From Paenibacillus sp. FSL H7-0737 (GTDB lineage: Bacteria > Bacillota > Bacilli > Paenibacillales > Paenibacillaceae): DNA of 64,000 nt. Under the pieces are notes generated by a model. That model was not told the origin of the DNA. It saw nothing but the letters and a program-made list of their open reading frames with translations, and made no database searches. How positions within the stretch are numbered: position 1 is the stretch's first letter; each line of letters opens with the position of its first letter. The stretch is from NCBI RefSeq assembly GCF_000758545.1, contig NZ_CP009279.1, positions 1,116,001 through 1,180,000 of the forward strand, in the 5' to 3' direction. Below are positions 9,645-20,321 of the stretch, piece after piece. The position numbers and the translations under genes are program-made.

Positions 9645-10830
9645 ATGGTGTAATGCACACAGGCTCTTCGCCTCGGGCTTGAGATCTTGCTCCTCTGATA
9701 TCAGCTGTTTTGTCTGCGGGGTTGCCTAACATCTGCAGAACGGTAGTCGCGCAACTTTGCGGTTGATGTTTATCAGGGGCTAGACGGCGTTTACGCTGCT
9801 CTTCGAGAACAGAATACTCACGAAGCATCATAGAGAACCATTTGTTCACTACCTCACAGTCAAGTACCTCTGCTAGTCCTAGCTCTACGAAATATTGGCA
9901 GTTTTTCTCTTCCTGACCTGGAATAGCTTTATAGAAGAGCATTGGAATTCCCTTAGCCTGACCTTCGGTACAGGTCATACCGCCAGGCTTTGTGATTAGA
10001 AGGTCGGAAGCATCCATAAGTTTATTGATTTCACTGGTATATCCAAGAATCCTGACGTTAGGATGATTAAGCCTTGGATTGGACTTCATTTTGGTTATAA
10101 GCTTCTCGTTACTGCCCATACAGAAGATGAGTTGGATGTTATCCATTCTGGCTGTGAGTGAATTCATAATCTCTTTGCCGAACATCAGTCCCCAGCCTCC
10201 ACCCATGATGAGTACAGTAGGGATATCGGCTAGACCTAGTTCCTTGCGGAGCAGCGTCTTGTTGGACCGTTCCCAGAACTTCGGATGGACAGGTATGCCG
10301 GTGACCGTTACAAGCTCAGGAGCAATCCCTCGGCCTGTTAGAATAGATTTGACACGTGGGGTAGAGACGAGATATCGGTTGACCTCGGAATTTACCCAGC
10401 TACCATGTGCATCATAATCTGTAATTAACGTATACAGCGGGACCTCCAATCCACGACGCTTTAGTCTGGAAATGACAGCGGCCGGAATGGGGTGTGTGCA
10501 AATAATCAAATCAGGCTTTAGCTGCTCGATTACTTGAGAGGCATGTGTATAAAAAATCCGGTGAAGTGCCATCTTAGTCAACGGGTTCAATGATTTATGA
10601 TATTGTGTCTTATACATCATGCCGACCAGCTTAGGCTGGCTGCTAACTGTTTTTCGGTAAGCGGAAAGAATCCATGGGGCGACCATCGGGTTAAGAAATT
10701 TACCTAGCTCGATGACTCGGCACTGGACATCCGGATTCAGCAGCTTTATTCCTTCGGCCAGAGCATAGGCTGCTCCTGTGTGGCCCGTACCGAAGCCTTC
10801 CGAAAACAGCAGTACTCTTTTCTTTCGCAT
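9643..10830 (-). CDS. MGDG-synthase/UgtP-type glycosyltransferase
   Basis: 395 residues with the two-domain GT-B layout of diacylglycerol/UDP-sugar glycosyltransferases. The N-terminal domain starts KKRVLLFSEGFGTGHTGAA, resembling the MGDG synthase N domain that contacts lipid. The C-terminal GT28 domain has GIPVHPKFW, MGGGWGLMFG and the nucleotide-sugar motif TKPGGMTCTEGQAKGIP. The likely role is transfer of a hexose to a membrane lipid, as for UgtP; the sugar and acceptor are inferred. The start is the ATG after AGCAGGTGAA; the frame continues 41 codons upstream without family similarity. Confidence 0.8.
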   Translation of the reverse strand: MRKKRVLLFSEGFGTGHTGAAYALAEGIKLLNPDVQCRVIELGKFLNPMVAPWILSAYRKTVSSQPKLVGMMYKTQYHKSLNPLTKMALHRIFYTHASQVIEQLKPDLIICTHPIPAAVISRLKRRGLEVPLYTLITDYDAHGSWVNSEVNRYLVSTPRVKSILTGRGIAPELVTVTGIPVHPKFWERSNKTLLRKELGLADIPTVLIMGGGWGLMFGKEIMNSLTARMDNIQLIFCMGSNEKLITKMKSNPRLNHPNVRILGYTSEINKLMDASDLLITKPGGMTCTEGQAKGIPMLFYKAIPGQEEKNCQYFVELGLAEVLDCEVVNKWFSMMLREYSVLEEQRKRRLAPDKHQPQSCATTVLQMLGNPADKTADIRGARSQARGEEPVCITP

Positions 10831-11026
10831 AAGTTCACCTGCTACTTTCCTTTTCAATAGAAATGCGGAATTTCTTCTTAAATAGATGAGGGAAAACTGT
10901 TCTCTACTCACATTATACAAATAAGACGTAAATAGAAAGTTAAAACCCTGCAATAAATAAAAAAATAAAAGATTTTCTAAAGTATTGCAAACTGCAAAGC
11001 TACATGTTAAAGTAATGAATGACCAA

Positions 11027-11056
11027 TTGACCGGATTAGTAAAGTGGTCAGATAGT
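11027..11056 (+). promoter_or_regulatory. Promoter and overlapping operator of the TetR gene
   Basis: TTGACC (11027) and GATAGT (11051) are spaced by 18 bases. An inverted repeat TGACC-N13-GGTCA (11028-11050) fills the space between them. The same arrangement precedes the YhgE-like gene at 11782-11811, so this is probably the site bound by the TetR protein itself. Confidence 0.65.
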
Positions 11057-11097
11057 CAGCGGTAATGATATTTTCTGGAGAAAGGAAGTGGGCACAG

Positions 11098-11673
11098 GTG
11101 GCAGTGGTGGATCGAAGACAGCAGGTGCTTCAGGCCGCAGCAAAATCATTTTCATTATTCGGCTATAAGGCGACTACCATGGATCAGGTTGCTAAGATCG
11201 CAAATGTCGGGAAAGGAACCATCTACACCTTTTTTACAAACAAAGAGCAATTGTTTGATGAGATCCTGCGCGATATGATGGTAGAAATGAAGATGATTGC
11301 TGATCGCGAGATCAGGCGAGACAGACCTTTCTTTGATAACCTGCATCGTGTGCTGGATGCCCTGCTGGAATTTCGAAGTGAGCAGGAGCTATTCATCAAG
11401 CTTTCCCAGGAGAGTCGCGAATTCGGAACGCCGCAGGCAGGAGAAGGGCTCGAGAAGATCGAGAACTTAGTTTTAGAATATTTAGAACGGGAGGTGCAAC
11501 AAGCCCTTGAAAAGGGAGAAATCAAACCTTGCGATCCTAAAATCGTATCTGTAGTCATGTTCAGGCTATATATTGTATTGACTGCTGAACTGAATAAAAC
11601 ACATACTCCCTTGGACAAGGAACAGATCAAGATGTACTTTCATTTGTTTCTCGCCGAAGGACTGGCACAGTAA
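11098..11673 (+). CDS. TetR/AcrR family transcriptional repressor
   Basis: 191 residues. The N-terminal TetR helix-turn-helix is clear (AAKSFSLFGYKATTMDQVAKIANVGKGTIYTFF, about residues 15-47); the C-terminal ligand domain is diverse, as usual. I chose the GTG at 11098, preceded by AAAGGAAGTGG. The ATG at 11065 would sit almost at the predicted transcription start and lacks a ribosome binding site. It most likely represses itself and the downstream YhgE-like gene through the shared operators. The ligand is unknown. Confidence 0.85.
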   Translation: MAVVDRRQQVLQAAAKSFSLFGYKATTMDQVAKIANVGKGTIYTFFTNKEQLFDEILRDMMVEMKMIADREIRRDRPFFDNLHRVLDALLEFRSEQELFIKLSQESREFGTPQAGEGLEKIENLVLEYLEREVQQALEKGEIKPCDPKIVSVVMFRLYIVLTAELNKTHTPLDKEQIKMYFHLFLAEGLAQ

Positions 11674-11781
11674 GCGTTGATTCAGGATAGGGATGGCGTG
11701 ATCAGATTGCTTTCCCTTAACAATTTCCAAGCTGTTTTAGGCATTGAAGAAGAGCCGAAAGGCGTTTTTTTATCCCCTAAA

Positions 11782-11811
11782 TTGACCAGATGGGGAAAAC
11801 GGTCATCTAGT
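11782..11811 (+). promoter_or_regulatory. Promoter and TetR-type operator of the YhgE-like gene
   Basis: TTGACC (11782) and TCTAGT (11806) are spaced by 18 bases, with TGACC-N13-GGTCA (11783-11805) between them. The geometry is the same as before tetR, with extra shared bases (TTGACC, GAT, AAA, TAGT). Confidence 0.65.
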
Positions 11812-11876
11812 GTTACGTAATATTTCGCAAACAAAGCATTTTAAAGAGAGCATAAGCTCATAAGGAGAGAACCAGA

Positions 11877-14231
11877 ATGAAATCATTATCCGTATTTACC
11901 AAGGATCTTGGCGCAGCACTGAGAAATCCAAAGGTGCTGATTCCGATGATTGCCATCCTATTTATTCCGGTGATGTATAGCGGATTCTTCCTAAAGGCAT
12001 TCTGGGATCCGTATGGCAAGATGAATGAGTTACCGGTTGCTGTTGTCAACCAAGACGTCGGTGCTAATTATGAAGGAAAACAACTTCAGGCCGGAGATGA
12101 TCTGGTTGAAGAGCTTAAGGTAACCGATGGCTTTCAATGGAACTTTGTTTCACTAGAAGAAGCGCAAGCAGGAATGAAGGACAATACCTATTATATGGCG
12201 ATTATTGTTCCAGAAGACTTCTCTGCTAAAGCAACAACGCTTTTGGATGATGAACCACAACCGGCAAAAATTATTTATGAGCCAAATGAAGGCTACAACT
12301 TCCTGGCCGGACAGATCGGTGGAACGGCTGTATCAGAAATTAAATCTAAAGTATCCGCTAAGGTAACAGAGGCTTATGTGGAGTCTGTATTCAATCAGAT
12401 TACAGAAGTTTCTGATGGATTGGGCGAGGCGGGAGATGGAGCTTCCAAGATCGCAGATGGCGCTGGTAAGCTAGATGACGGAGCCTTGAAGCTGAAAGAT
12501 AATCTTCTTGTACTGACAGATGGTACAGGTAAACTTCAAAATGGTGTAGAACCACTTACTAAAGGTGTGTCTGATTTAAATTCAGGTGCTACTGCAATTC
12601 AAACGGGTTCTAGCACTTTGGCAGGCGGTTTGCAACAATTGTCGGCTGCTCATACACAGCTTCAAGATGGCGTTGCACAAAGCGCTGCCGGCAGTAAACA
12701 GCTTAGTGACGGCTTGAAGCAAGCTGTAACAGGTGCCACACAGCTTCAAGCAGGTACGAAGTCTGCTGTAGATGGTACTACTAAATTACAAGCAGGAACA
12801 CAATCTTTAGTTGACGGCAGCGCGAAGCTGGAAGCAGGTCTAACCTCTTCCGTAGATGGCAGCGCGAAGCTGGAGGCAGGCTTGCAGGCTTCCGCAGAAG
12901 GTAGCACAAAGGTTACTGAGGGCGCTAAAGCGGTCGCTCAAGGCTTGCAGCAATTGGCACAGGCTAGTCCTGAGTTGGCACAGAATCCGGCCGTACAGAA
13001 GCTCCTAGCAGCTAGTGCAGCTGTTGCACAAGGTAGTGAGCAACTGCAACAAAGTCAAGAGCAGCTGGCACAGGGTGCTACTGCACTCCACAGTGGGCAA
13101 GAGCAACTGGCACAAGGTGCAACTCAACTGCACTCAGGTTCACAGCAGGTAGCTGCTGGTGTAACTCAGTTGCATGATGGAGCACAGCAATTAAATGCTG
13201 GTAGCACACAGCTTTTGACAGGACAGCAAAAACTGGCACAAGGCGCATCTGCACTTGTAACAGGTGGCAATAAGCTGAATGCAGGGATGCAACAATTTGG
13301 TGCGAAGCTTAAAGAAGCTGCAGCTGGAGGCAGCAAGCTGGCTGAAGGCGGTAAAGCGCTTGGCGATGGTACCTCAAAACTGCTAAGTGGTGTAGGCGAA
13401 CTAGGTTCCGGTATCAGTGCTGTAGCAGATGGTTCGAAAAAACTGGCTGACGGTGCAGGCGAGCTGAAAGATGGTATGGATGATCTGAAATCTGGATCAA
13501 CAGAACTGGCAACTAAGCTTAGCGATGCTGCTGAAAAAACAGGCAGCGTGAATAAGTCAGATAAAATGATGGAAATGTTCGCACAACCGGTTGTGATTGA
13601 GGATCAAGTTGTAAATCATGTACCAAACTACGGAACAGGGTTTGCTCCTTACTTCTTATCTCTTGGTTTGTTCGTAGGTGCACTGATTTCTACAATTGTT
13701 ATTCCAATGCGTGAATCAGCTGTAATAGGCGCAAGCCGTATGAATCGTTTTATCAGCCGTACGCTTACGTTCTCAATCATGAGCTTTATCCAGTCTATGC
13801 TGGCTGCTGTGGTTGTATTGTACGGACTTGGACTAGAAGTACAAAGTGTACCGCTATTCTTCCTATTTACATTCTTGACTAGTCTAGTTTACACATGGGT
13901 AGTTCAATCCATTGTTACTTGGTTGGATCAACCGGGACGTTTTGTTGTTATCGTTATTCTTATTTTCCAATTAACAACTAGTGCCGGAACATTCCCACTT
14001 GAATTGATCCCGAACTGGATGAAATTCTTTAACCCACTGCTTCCTATGACTTACACAGTTAGTGGTCTTAAATCAGTAATTTCTACAGGGGACTTCAGTG
14101 CAATGTGGAGTGACGTAGGTGTTCTTGCAATCTTCGGTCTTGGGTTCCTTGCTCTTACTTTCGCTTACTTCATGACCCGCAGTCGGGACAATGAAGCTGG
14201 AATGAACAGTGAACAAGCTATGACTGTATAA
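11877..14231 (+). CDS. yhgE: YhgE/Pip family membrane protein
   Basis: 784 residues with the YhgE/Pip layout. One N-terminal transmembrane helix (about 20-42) is followed by a large extracytoplasmic region and five or so helices at the C terminus (about 590-770, ABC-2-like). The middle (about 175-560) is built of short repeats of the form L-x-x-G-x-x-x-L-x-x-G / A-x-G-A-x-x-L, predicted to form a long helical or coiled stalk. B. subtilis YhgE and lactococcal Pip (a phage receptor) are relatives. The molecular function is unsettled; export or envelope stress roles have been proposed. It is controlled together with the neighbouring tetR. AGGAGAGAA precedes the ATG. Confidence 0.85.
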   Translation: MKSLSVFTKDLGAALRNPKVLIPMIAILFIPVMYSGFFLKAFWDPYGKMNELPVAVVNQDVGANYEGKQLQAGDDLVEELKVTDGFQWNFVSLEEAQAGMKDNTYYMAIIVPEDFSAKATTLLDDEPQPAKIIYEPNEGYNFLAGQIGGTAVSEIKSKVSAKVTEAYVESVFNQITEVSDGLGEAGDGASKIADGAGKLDDGALKLKDNLLVLTDGTGKLQNGVEPLTKGVSDLNSGATAIQTGSSTLAGGLQQLSAAHTQLQDGVAQSAAGSKQLSDGLKQAVTGATQLQAGTKSAVDGTTKLQAGTQSLVDGSAKLEAGLTSSVDGSAKLEAGLQASAEGSTKVTEGAKAVAQGLQQLAQASPELAQNPAVQKLLAASAAVAQGSEQLQQSQEQLAQGATALHSGQEQLAQGATQLHSGSQQVAAGVTQLHDGAQQLNAGSTQLLTGQQKLAQGASALVTGGNKLNAGMQQFGAKLKEAAAGGSKLAEGGKALGDGTSKLLSGVGELGSGISAVADGSKKLADGAGELKDGMDDLKSGSTELATKLSDAAEKTGSVNKSDKMMEMFAQPVVIEDQVVNHVPNYGTGFAPYFLSLGLFVGALISTIVIPMRESAVIGASRMNRFISRTLTFSIMSFIQSMLAAVVVLYGLGLEVQSVPLFFLFTFLTSLVYTWVVQSIVTWLDQPGRFVVIVILIFQLTTSAGTFPLELIPNWMKFFNPLLPMTYTVSGLKSVISTGDFSAMWSDVGVLAIFGLGFLALTFAYFMTRSRDNEAGMNSEQAMTV

Positions 14232-14249
14232 TTTGAAAAAAAGTAATTA

Positions 14250-14280
14250 AAAAGCGTCTCCTCCGGGAGGCGCTTTTTTT
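14250..14280 (+). terminator. Terminator after YhgE-like gene
   Basis: AAAAAGCGTCTCC and GGGAGGCGCTTTTTT form a compact G/C-rich hairpin followed by a T run. Confidence 0.9.
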
Positions 14281-14336
14281 TGAGTTTAAATCATAGAACC
14301 CTTTTTCTTGCAAACATTCAAGGGTGATGAAAATTC

Positions 14337-14350
14337 TTGAAACGCTTTCA
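14337..14350 (+). promoter_or_regulatory. Possible cre site upstream of gltB
   Basis: TTGAAACGCTTTCA matches the cre consensus except at position 2. It lies about 130 bases upstream of the proposed promoter, so it may be a chance match. Confidence 0.25.
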
Positions 14351-14471
14351 TTGCATAAGTTCTTATGCGTCATTTATGCATAATTATACATAGATGAGTT
14401 TTTTTAAACTTTTGTCCACTAAAGCTGTGTCGCAAAAAGAAATGTTAATCAGCATCATAAAAAAGTTTAAA

Positions 14472-14500
14472 TTGCGCTGTTGTCACCCTGGTGATAAAAT
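14472..14500 (+). promoter_or_regulatory. Candidate gltB promoter with palindromic operator
   Basis: TTGCGC and TAAAAT are spaced by 17 bases. The spacer ends in the inverted repeat TCACC-CT-GGTGA (14483-14494), placed where a regulator would affect polymerase. A TATAAT at 14574 is too close to the ribosome binding site to be the main promoter. The rest of 14281-14595 is A/T-rich with no gene that I can see. Confidence 0.4.
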
Positions 14501-14595
14501 AATAGCACTAATCTGGCTTGAATAATTATTAAAATTTTAATCTGAAAAATTTTCCAAAGATTACGCCATACTTTATAATAGAAAGGTTGCGTTCG

Positions 14596-17500
14596 ATGAG
14601 ACACACTGAACTGCCCGGAAAACAGGGCCTGTATGATCCCCAGTTCGAAAAAGATGCTTGCGGCATGGGATTTGTAGCCCATATTAAAGGCAAACCGTCC
14701 CATGATATTGTTAGTAACGCTTTAACAATGCTCTTTAATATGGAGCATCGTGGCGGACAAGGTAGCGAACCCAACTCTGGTGACGGAGCAGGTATCATGC
14801 TTCAAATTCCGCACCGTTTCTTTGTTAGTGAAGCCCAGAAGCTTGGCTTTGCTTTGCCGGAACAAGGCCATTATGGCGTAGGTATGATTTTTCTATCTCA
14901 TAACGAGAAAGTTCGGGCTCAACATGAGGCTCTCTTAAGCAAAATTATTGCTGAAGAAGGTCAGGAAGTACTCGGCTATCGTGATGTACCTACCTATGAT
15001 GAAATGCTTGGCAAAACTGCGAAGGCTGCAAAGCCTTTTGTGCGCCAAGTGTTTATCGGTCGCTCGGCCTCGGTTACGAACGAATTGTCTTTTGAGCGTA
15101 AGCTTTATGTCATCCGCAAACGTGCAGAGCTTGCGATTCGCTACGGTGGTGTAGAAGAGGCTGAAGCCTTCTATATCCCAAGCTTGTCATGTCGTAAGAT
15201 CGTGTACAAAGGCATGCTGACTACAGAACAAGTCGGACAATTCTACCTGGATTTGCAGAACGAAGAGCTGGAATCAGCAATCGCGTTAGTTCACTCCCGT
15301 TTCAGTACGAATACCTTCCCAAGCTGGGAACGTGCGCATCCCTACCGCTTTATGATCCACAATGGTGAGATCAATACCTTGCGCGGAAATGTGAACTGGA
15401 TGCATGCTCGCCAGTCGCTGTTCAAGAGTGAAGTGTTCGGCGAAGATCTGAGTAAGATCAAACCTGTTATAAACCCGGATGGATCGGACACTGCAATGTT
15501 CGATAATACCTTTGAGTTTCTTTATTTGAGCGGACGCTCCTTGACACAAGTAGCCATGATGATGGTTCCTGAACCATGGAGCAATCATGACAGTATGGAC
15601 GCCGACAAGAAAGCTTTTTACGAATACCACAGCACTTTGATGGAACCATGGGACGGACCTGCTGCAATGGGCTTTACAGATGGTGTGCAAATCGGCGCTA
15701 TTCTGGATCGTAACGGCTTGCGCCCTGCTCGTTATTATGTAACAAAGGACGACATGATTATTCTATCCTCCGAAGCGGGTGTACTGGACATTCCAGCAGA
15801 GGACATCTTATATAAAGACCGCCTGAAGCCTGGACGCATGCTGCTCGTGGATACGAAGGAAGGCCGTATTATCTCCGATGAGGAAGTCAAATCGGCTATC
15901 GCCACTGAGAAGCCTTACCGCCAGTGGCTGGATGAGCATTTGATCAGTCTCGAAGAGCTTCCAGATGCGCCTGAGCTACCAAATCCTAAGCATGACAATG
16001 TGCAGCAGCTGCAGCAAGCGTTCGGCTATACTTTTGAGGACTTGCGCAAGGTGCTTGAACCAATGGCATCTACTGGCGCTGAAGCTGTAGGTTCCATGGG
16101 TTATGATGCGCCGCTCGCTGTGCTTTCAGACCGTCCGCAGCGTCTATATAACTATTTCAAACAAATGTTTGCTCAGGTAACGAATCCACCAATCGATGCT
16201 ATTCGCGAAGAGCTGGTTACCTCTACTACGACTACAATTGGACCAGAGCGTAACTTGCTTAAACCAGAACCAGAAAGCTGTCGCCAAATCTCGCTGCACA
16301 CACCGATTCTTTCGAATGAAGACTTTGCTAAAATTCGTCATGTTCGTCGTGCAGGCTTCAAGTCGATGTCTATTCCGATTCTTTTCCCAGCTGAGCTCGG
16401 AGCAGAAGGAATGCGTATCGCACTTGAGCGTATGAACGAGGCTGCTGATCGCGTTATGGCTAAAGGTCATAACATTCTGATTCTGACGGACCGCGGTGTG
16501 GACCGTGAGAATGCTGCGATTCCTGCTCTACTTGCGGTATCGAGCTTGCATCACCATCTGATCCGGCAAGGAACACGGACAAAAGTTAGTATTTTGCTTG
16601 AATCCGGTGAACCTCGTGAAGTCCATCATTATGCACTTCTGCTTGGTTATGGTGTGAGTGCAGTCAATCCGTATCTGGCCTTTGAAAGCTTGGATGATAT
16701 GATCGGCCAAGGCTTACTGCGGGGAATCTCGCATGAGAAGGCTGTGAAGAACTATATTAAAGCTGCGACTAAGAGCGTAGTTAAGATTCTTTCCAAAATG
16801 GGGATTTCGACTATTCAATCCTACCGGGGCGCGCAGATCTTTGAAGCTGTGGGTCTGAACTCGGAATTCGTGGATCGTTACTTTACTTGGACACCTTCCC
16901 GCATTGGCGGTATTGGTCTGGAGGAAGTAGCAACCGAGGCACTTATCCATCATAACCGTGCTTTCACGGAAAAAGACGGAAATGATAAAGTGCTTGATTC
17001 CGGTGGTGATTATCAATGGCGAAACGATGGGGAAGATCATTTGTTCAACCCACAGACCATTCATCTGCTTCAGCACTCCGTGCGTAGTGGGGATTATAAG
17101 TTGTATAAGAAATATGCTGCACTTGTTCAAGGTGAAAGTGAGAAGCATCTGACAATTCGTTCCTTGTTGCAGTTCAAGTCAGCTTATGAACCGATTTCAT
17201 TAGAAGAAGTAGAGCCAGTGGAGTCCATTATGAAACGGTTCAAGACGGGTGCGATGTCCTTTGGTTCCATTAGTAAGGAAGCGCATGAGACCCTCGCTAT
17301 TGCAATGAACCGGATCGGTGGTAAGAGTAATACTGGTGAGGGCGGAGAAGATCCAGCCCGCTATATCCCGGACAGCAACGGCGATTCCCGTCGCAGTGCG
17401 ATTAAACAAGTAGCTTCCGGACGTTTTGGAGTTACATCTAACTACCTTGTTAACGCTGATGAGATCCAGATTAAGATGGCTCAGGGTGCTAAACCAGGGG

Positions 17501-19191
17501 AAGGCGGACAGCTTCCAGGACGTAAAGTTTATCCATGGGTGGCTGAAGTGCGCGGTTCAACAGCTGGTGTGGGCTTGATTTCACCTCCACCGCATCATGA
17601 TATTTATTCGATTGAGGATTTGGCAGAGCTGATCTACGATCTGAAGAATGCCAATCCACGTGCAAATATTAATGTTAAGCTCGTCTCTGAGGTCGGAGTA
17701 GGTACGATTGCTGCTGGCGTAGCCAAAGGGCGCGCTGATATTATCCTGGTAAGTGGCTATGACGGGGGTACAGGTGCATCTCCGATGAACTCCATTCGTC
17801 ATGCAGGTCTTCCATGGGAACTTGGTTTGGCCGAAACGCATCAGACGTTGATGCTGAACAATCTGCGTGACCGCGTTGTACTGGAAACAGACGGAAAAAT
17901 GCTTAGCGGTCGCGATCTAGCCGTAGCTGTATTACTAGGTGCTGAAGAGTATGGCTTCGCTACTGCTCCGTTAGTAGCTGTGGGTTGTATCATGATGCGT
18001 GTCTGCCAAATGGATACTTGTCCGGTTGGTGTAGCGACACAAAATCCAGATCTTCGTAAGAACTTTACGGGTGATCCACAGCATGTAGTTAACTTTATGA
18101 CCTTTGTGGCACAGGATTTACGCGAAATTATGGCGAGTCTTGGCTTCCGTACGATTGAAGAGATGGTTGGCCGTACAGATTGCTTAGACGCTGCTCAAGC
18201 TTCGCAGCATTGGAAGAAGAAGGGCGTAGATTTGAGTAGTCTGCTGCATGTACCGGAAATGCCAGAGGGAAGCACACGCTTCTGCAGTAAACGTCAGAAT
18301 CATGGTCTGGAAGAGACGCTTGATGTCTCTAAACTGCTGGATCTGGCTGCACCTGCACTGGAATCAGGAACGGCTGTAGAAGCATCGTTACCGATTACGA
18401 ACGTTAATCGTGCCGTTGGAACCATCCTTGGTAGCGAGCTGACACGTAAATACGGGGCAGCCGGCTTGCCTGATGATACGATTCGTCTTCATTTCACCGG
18501 TTCTGCTGGTCAAAGCTTAGGTGCATTCGTGCCTAAGGGGATCACACTTACGGTGGAAGGCGATTCCAATGACTACGTTGGTAAGGGACTGTCGGGTGGT
18601 AAGATTATTATCAAACCATCTCCAAAAGCTACCTTTGCAGCTGAGGACAATATCATTATCGGAAATACTGCATTTTACGGAGCAACAGCTGGAGAAGCTT
18701 ATATCAACGGTATCGCCGGTGAACGTTTTGCCGTTCGTAATTCTGGAGCGAAGGTTGTTGTAGAAGGTGTGGGTGACCACGGTTGTGAATACATGACTGG
18801 AGGCCGTGTGGTTGTTCTTGGTGAAACAGGCCGTAACTTTGCGGCAGGGATGTCCGGTGGTATCGCTTATGTTTACGATCCAGAGAGATCCTTCATCGGC
18901 CGCTGCAATCTCGAGATGGTACTTCTCGAGAGAGTGGAAGAGCCAGAAGAGATCGAAGAGCTGCGCGAGCTGATTAGCCGTCATGTAGAGCTTACAGGCA
19001 GTAAGGCGGGAGCGCGGGTATTGGATCAGTGGGCAGATAGCTTGCCGAAGTTTGTTCGTGTTATTCCGAAGGATTACAAACGGATGATGGAGCAGATTCG
19101 CAAAGTAGAGCAAACCGGATTGACCGGCGAGGCTGCTTTGATGGCTGCATTTGAAGCGAATATGCGCGAGCTTGCACGTGTAGGTGGCTAA
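14596..19191 (+). CDS. gltB: Glutamate synthase (NADPH) large subunit
   Basis: 1531 residues; makes two glutamates from glutamine and 2-oxoglutarate. Cys22 (in KDACGMGF) is the expected N-terminal nucleophile of the class II glutaminase domain after removal of a 21-residue propeptide. A central domain, the FMN-binding synthase domain ([23 protein letters not shown]) and the C-terminal beta-helix GXGXG domain follow. The 3Fe-4S cysteines are Cys1131, Cys1137 and Cys1142. The ATG was chosen because GAAAGG lies nine bases upstream; an in-frame TTG three codons earlier abuts that site. The small subunit gltD is not adjacent, which is unusual, so it must be supplied from elsewhere. A terminator follows. 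Confidence 0.95.
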   Translation: MRHTELPGKQGLYDPQFEKDACGMGFVAHIKGKPSHDIVSNALTMLFNMEHRGGQGSEPNSGDGAGIMLQIPHRFFVSEAQKLGFALPEQGHYGVGMIFLSHNEKVRAQHEALLSKIIAEEGQEVLGYRDVPTYDEMLGKTAKAAKPFVRQVFIGRSASVTNELSFERKLYVIRKRAELAIRYGGVEEAEAFYIPSLSCRKIVYKGMLTTEQVGQFYLDLQNEELESAIALVHSRFSTNTFPSWERAHPYRFMIHNGEINTLRGNVNWMHARQSLFKSEVFGEDLSKIKPVINPDGSDTAMFDNTFEFLYLSGRSLTQVAMMMVPEPWSNHDSMDADKKAFYEYHSTLMEPWDGPAAMGFTDGVQIGAILDRNGLRPARYYVTKDDMIILSSEAGVLDIPAEDILYKDRLKPGRMLLVDTKEGRIISDEEVKSAIATEKPYRQWLDEHLISLEELPDAPELPNPKHDNVQQLQQAFGYTFEDLRKVLEPMASTGAEAVGSMGYDAPLAVLSDRPQRLYNYFKQMFAQVTNPPIDAIREELVTSTTTTIGPERNLLKPEPESCRQISLHTPILSNEDFAKIRHVRRAGFKSMSIPILFPAELGAEGMRIALERMNEAADRVMAKGHNILILTDRGVDRENAAIPALLAVSSLHHHLIRQGTRTKVSILLESGEPREVHHYALLLGYGVSAVNPYLAFESLDDMIGQGLLRGISHEKAVKNYIKAATKSVVKILSKMGISTIQSYRGAQIFEAVGLNSEFVDRYFTWTPSRIGGIGLEEVATEALIHHNRAFTEKDGNDKVLDSGGDYQWRNDGEDHLFNPQTIHLLQHSVRSGDYKLYKKYAALVQGESEKHLTIRSLLQFKSAYEPISLEEVEPVESIMKRFKTGAMSFGSISKEAHETLAIAMNRIGGKSNTGEGGEDPARYIPDSNGDSRRSAIKQVASGRFGVTSNYLVNADEIQIKMAQGAKPGEGGQLPGRKVYPWVAEVRGSTAGVGLISPPPHHDIYSIEDLAELIYDLKNANPRANINVKLVSEVGVGTIAAGVAKGRADIILVSGYDGGTGASPMNSIRHAGLPWELGLAETHQTLMLNNLRDRVVLETDGKMLSGRDLAVAVLLGAEEYGFATAPLVAVGCIMMRVCQMDTCPVGVATQNPDLRKNFTGDPQHVVNFMTFVAQDLREIMASLGFRTIEEMVGRTDCLDAAQASQHWKKKGVDLSSLLHVPEMPEGSTRFCSKRQNHGLEETLDVSKLLDLAAPALESGTAVEASLPITNVNRAVGTILGSELTRKYGAAGLPDDTIRLHFTGSAGQSLGAFVPKGITLTVEGDSNDYVGKGLSGGKIIIKPSPKATFAAEDNIIIGNTAFYGATAGEAYINGIAGERFAVRNSGAKVVVEGVGDHGCEYMTGGRVVVLGETGRNFAAGMSGGIAYVYDPERSFIGRCNLEMVLLERVEEPEEIEELRELISRHVELTGSKAGARVLDQWADSLPKFVRVIPKDYKRMMEQIRKVEQTGLTGEAALMAAFEANMRELARVGG

Positions 19192-19236
19192 ATAACTGCA
19201 TTCTGAATAAACAGGTAATATTGAATGAAGTGATAT

Positions 19237-19282
19237 AAGGGACTTGGACTCTTTCGTTTGCGGGAGGCCAGGTCCCTTTTTT
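19237..19282 (+). terminator. Terminator after gltB
   Basis: AAGGGACTTGG and CCAGGTCCCTTTTTT pair around a roughly 20-base loop and end in a T run. Confidence 0.8.
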
Positions 19283-19394
19283 GTTCAAATCGAATCGAAT
19301 CCTCGGTCTAAACAACGTTAGACTGTTTCTTTTTTGTAATTTTCTGAAAAAAACTGTATGGTAAACTTGTTTGTAAATGAAAGGAAGTGATACT

Positions 19395-20321
19395 GTGTCA
19401 AATACAGAAATGCTGTCTGAACCTGTTGCCCGTCTGCAGGGAGTTACCAAGAAAATAGGCTCTAAGACGCTGGTGAGCAATTTAACGCTGGATATCCCAC
19501 CGGGTCAAATATTCGGGTTTTTGGGACCAAACGGAGCAGGGAAGACGACAACAATACGAATGATGGTGGGATTAATTTCCATTAGCAGTGGGGATGTCCT
19601 GATTAGTGGTCATAGTATTAAAAATAATTATAAAGAGGCTATTGCAAGTGTTGGGGCTATTGTAGAAAATCCTGAAATGTACAAGTTTCTGTCTGGGTAT
19701 CAGAATCTTAGACAATTTGCACGGATGGTACCGGGAGTCAGTAAGCAACGGATTGATGAGGTTGTGGAGCTGGTCGGGCTTGGTCAAAGAATTCATGATA
19801 AAGTGAAGACTTATTCCCTAGGTATGCGTCAGAGACTTGGAGTAGCTCAGGCGCTACTAAACCGACCAAAGCTACTGGTTCTAGATGAGCCAACCAATGG
19901 GCTTGATCCACAAGGCATACGTGAGCTTCGTGACTATCTGCGCCTACTCTGTCGTGAAGAAGGAACAACCGTATTTGTCTCCAGCCATTTACTTTCCGAA
20001 ATGGAGCTCATGTGTGACAGTGTAGCCATTATTCAGAATGGGCAACTGCTTGAGGTAAAACAGCTAAAAGAGGTAGGCAATGTTACAATGCCTATCGGAG
20101 AAACCTTGTTTGAGGTTGACGATGCCGAAGCTGCACTTGCTCTCATTGGACAAGGAACTATAAAGAGCGGTGGGCTTGTAGTTGAGGCGGCACGTGAAGA
20201 AATTGCTGAGTTTAATGCCAGACTAGTGGCTGGTGGGATTAAAGTGTACAGTATCAAATCACTTGCCCGTACGCTAGAGGATCAATTCTTAGAGGTTACA
20301 GGAGGTGAAGGAATTGAGTAA
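19395..20321 (+). CDS. ABC transporter ATP-binding protein (ABC-2 exporter type)
   Basis: 308 residues. Walker A is GPNGAGKTT, the signature YSLGMRQRLGVA, Walker B LLVLDEPTNGLDP and the switch His is in VSSHLLSEM. It resembles BcrA/NatA-type ATPases that energise ABC-2 permeases. The GTG start is favoured over an ATG 18 bases earlier because AAAGGAAGTG lies between the two. The gene overlaps the downstream permease by eight bases, so the two form one transporter. The cargo is unknown. Confidence 0.85.
   Translation: MSNTEMLSEPVARLQGVTKKIGSKTLVSNLTLDIPPGQIFGFLGPNGAGKTTTIRMMVGLISISSGDVLISGHSIKNNYKEAIASVGAIVENPEMYKFLSGYQNLRQFARMVPGVSKQRIDEVVELVGLGQRIHDKVKTYSLGMRQRLGVAQALLNRPKLLVLDEPTNGLDPQGIRELRDYLRLLCREEGTTVFVSSHLLSEMELMCDSVAIIQNGQLLEVKQLKEVGNVTMPIGETLFEVDDAEAALALIGQGTIKSGGLVVEAAREEIAEFNARLVAGGIKVYSIKSLARTLEDQFLEVTGGEGIE

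Noticed and set aside
18517..19113. A 198-codon minus-strand frame within gltB
   Set aside because: Shadow of the conserved gltB C-terminal domain, with no start signal and no recognisable protein pattern.
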